The notes beneath the pieces were generated by a model. The model was not told the DNA's origin. It was given only the letters and a program-made list of their open reading frames with translations, and ran no database searches. The position numbers and the translations under genes are program-made. A DNA stretch of 8,038 bases from an uncultured Clostridia bacterium. GTDB lineage: Bacteria > Bacillota > Clostridia > Christensenellales > Borkfalkiaceae. The stretch lies in assembly GCA_959605945.1 (NCBI GenBank), contig CAUHGY010000079.1, positions 1 to 8,038 of the forward strand, written 5' to 3'. Below, one piece after another: positions 6,628-8,038 of this stretch (position 1 is its first letter; every line of letters starts with the position of its first letter).

Positions 6628-7729
6628 ATGATAAACTGCGAAGAATACAGAATCAGAATAAAAGAATTAAAAGGTATCTTACAAGAGACGGGACACTCTC
6701 TTTGACTTAGCCGGTCTTAAAAAACGGCTTGAAGAACTTAACGAACTCGCTCAGAAACCGGAAGTTTATACCGATCTGGAAAAATCACAGCAGATTGCCA
6801 AGGAAACGGCGTCTCTTACGAATAAAGTTTCGGCATTCGACAGGGCTGAGAAAATCATCAACGATACGTCTGATATAATAGACCTCGCCGAAGAAGAAAA
6901 CGACGAAAGTCTTTTTGCCGACGTCGAGCGCGATTTGAACGATGTCGAAAAAACCGTTGAGGAAATGAGGCTGGCAGCGCTGCTCAAGGGTAAATACGAT
7001 AAACTGAACGCCCTTATGACTCTGCATGCGGGTGCCGGCGGCACCGAGGCCTGTGACTGGACGGAGATGCTGTACAGAATGTATATCTGCTATGCCGAAA
7101 AGAACGGGTTTTCGCTGACCGAACTCGACAGACTTGACGGCGACGAAGCCGGTATAAAATCGGTCTCGTTCAAGGTAGAAGGAGAGAATGCTTACGGCTA
7201 CTTAAAGGCCGAAAAAGGCGTTCACAGGTTGGTAAGGATTTCGCCTTTTGACGCCAATAAGAGAAGGCATACTTCTTTTGCATCTGTGGAAGTTATGCCG
7301 GAAATAGAAGACGACGGGGAAATAAAGGTCAATCCGGAAGAGCTGCGCATCGATACGTTCCGTTCGTCAGGTGCGGGCGGCCAGCACATCAACAAAACCG
7401 ATTCGGCCATAAGGATAACGCATCTTCCTACAGGTATAGTGGTTTCCTGCCAGAACGAGCGCAGTCAGACGCAGAACCGCGAAATGGCTATGCGCATGCT
7501 CATAAGCAAGCTGCTTGAAAAGCGCGAAGCCGAAAGAATGGAACGCGACCAGGATATTAAAGGCGAAATCAAAAAAATAGAATGGGGCAGCCAGATAAGA
7601 AGTTATGTTTTCTGTCCTTACACTCTCGTCAAGGACCACCGTACGGGCTATGAGACAGGCGACGTGCAGTCGGTTATGGACGGAAACATTCAGGGATTTA
7701 TCAACGATTATCTCAAAAAATCGCAATGA
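6628..7729 (+). CDS. prfB: Peptide chain release factor 2, with programmed +1 frameshift
   Basis: RF2 recognises UGA and UAA in the ribosomal A site and triggers release of the finished protein. The zero frame starts at ATG 6628, 6 nt after GGGAG (6617-6621) and 14 nt after the secA stop, and runs 25 codons to an in-frame TGA at 6703-6705. Reading then continues in the +1 frame from GAC at 6704, giving 366 residues, close to the 365 of E. coli RF2. The stop-recognition motif SPF is at 205-207 and the catalytic GGQ at 250-252, the same numbers as in E. coli, which supports both the start and the shift. GGTEACDW (137-144) is also typical. The SPF motif, rather than the PxT of RF1, fixes the identity. 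The stop overlaps the tsaD start by 3-4 nt (ATGA). Without the shift, only a fragment from an internal TTG at 6935 would be called. Confidence 0.96.
6691..6706 (+). other. Programmed +1 ribosomal frameshift site of prfB
   Basis: The site CTT TGA C (6700-6706) is the classic RF2 autoregulatory slippery sequence: the tRNA on CTT slips one base forward when RF2 is scarce and the TGA codon (codon 26) is read slowly. High RF2 terminates at this TGA and lowers its own synthesis. The stimulatory Shine-Dalgarno-like element that in E. coli lies 3 nt before CTT is weak here: the nearest candidate is GGGA at about 6690-6693, some 6 nt before CTT. Confidence 0.93.
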
Positions 7730-8038
7730 GTTATTATCAAAAGGTCATAAGTGCGCCTTTGAAGAAAAATCCCGTCATCATGGGAATTGAAACTTCATGC
7801 GACGAAACGGCGGTTGCCGTCGTCGTCGGAGGGCGAGAAATTCTTTCTGACGAAATTATAAGTTCGGCAGCCGAGCATGCGCGTTTCGGCGGAGTCGTGC
7901 CGGAAATAGCGTCGCGCAGCCACACTTCCGCAATCTCGGCGGCGACGGAAAAAGCGTTATCCGCAGCCGGGGTAACGCTCAAAGACATTGATGCGTTTGC
8001 CGTTACCGAAGGTGCGGGGCTTCTCGGCGCGCTGCTGG
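7726..8038 (+). CDS. tsaD: tRNA N6-adenosine threonylcarbamoyltransferase TsaD (partial, C-terminus off the right edge)
   Basis: TsaD (older names Gcp, YgjD) transfers the threonylcarbamoyl group to A37 of ANN-decoding tRNAs, with TsaB and TsaE, in the cytoplasm. The first 104 residues are present. The ASKHA-fold N-terminus shows GIETSCDETAVAVV (20-33) and HARFGGVVPEIASRSH (51-66), both strongly characteristic. The metal-binding HxxxH and the later domains would lie past the window edge. The ATG at 7726 overlaps the prfB stop as ATGA, typical of coupling, and puts 18 residues before the usual start; an alternative ATG at 7780 (residue 19) gives a more standard N-terminus but has no ribosome binding site, so the first is preferred. 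The stretch TEGAGLLGALL (94-104) has Ala where the family usually has Pro in GPGL. Confidence 0.95.
   Translation, partial: MSYYQKVISAPLKKNPVIMGIETSCDETAVAVVVGGREILSDEIISSAAEHARFGGVVPEIASRSHTSAISAATEKALSAAGVTLKDIDAFAVTEGAGLLGALL

Noticed and set aside
6703..6705. In-frame stop in prfB read as a disabling mutation
   Set aside because: The CTT TGA C context at codon 26, and the E. coli-identical SPF and GGQ numbering after the shift, show the programmed frameshift of RF2.

Overview
The window looks like ordinary chromosome from an uncultured-type, low-to-middle GC Gram-positive bacterium of the Clostridia. This placement is inferred from gene order, strong AGGAG-type ribosome binding sites, consensus sigma-A-like promoters, protein style and the apparent GC content by eye; no rRNA or other lineage marker is present. 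I did not find a convincing undescribed system. The more informative parts are regulatory: a two-operator TetR switch, a structured-looking metK leader without a recognisable SAM riboswitch, and the programmed frameshift of prfB.

Left part (1-1720, minus strand): a TetR/AcrR-type repressor gene followed by an ABC exporter gene that starts inside the repressor stop region (8-nt overlap) and runs off the left edge. A TTGACA-17-TATAAT promoter reads into this pair. Two near-identical 20-bp palindromes (TTGAC-N6-GTCAA core) lie at the predicted transcription start and about 79 bp upstream, the layout expected of an autoregulated drug-efflux operon.

Middle (1720-1992): a divergent intergenic region. 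A second consensus promoter (1794-1822) faces right, followed by a leader of roughly 165 nt before metK.

Right part (1993-8038, plus strand): metK, comFC, secA, prfB and tsaD, tightly spaced or overlapping and probably cotranscribed. They cover SAM synthesis, a ComFC-type phosphoribosyltransferase-fold protein, the Sec export motor, peptide chain release factor 2, and the tRNA t6A transferase, which is cut by the right edge. Apart from secA and prfB, each starts at or within the previous stop codon or behind the metK leader. prfB needs a +1 frameshift at codon 26 (CTT TGA C), so a simple ORF caller would report only its C-terminal part.
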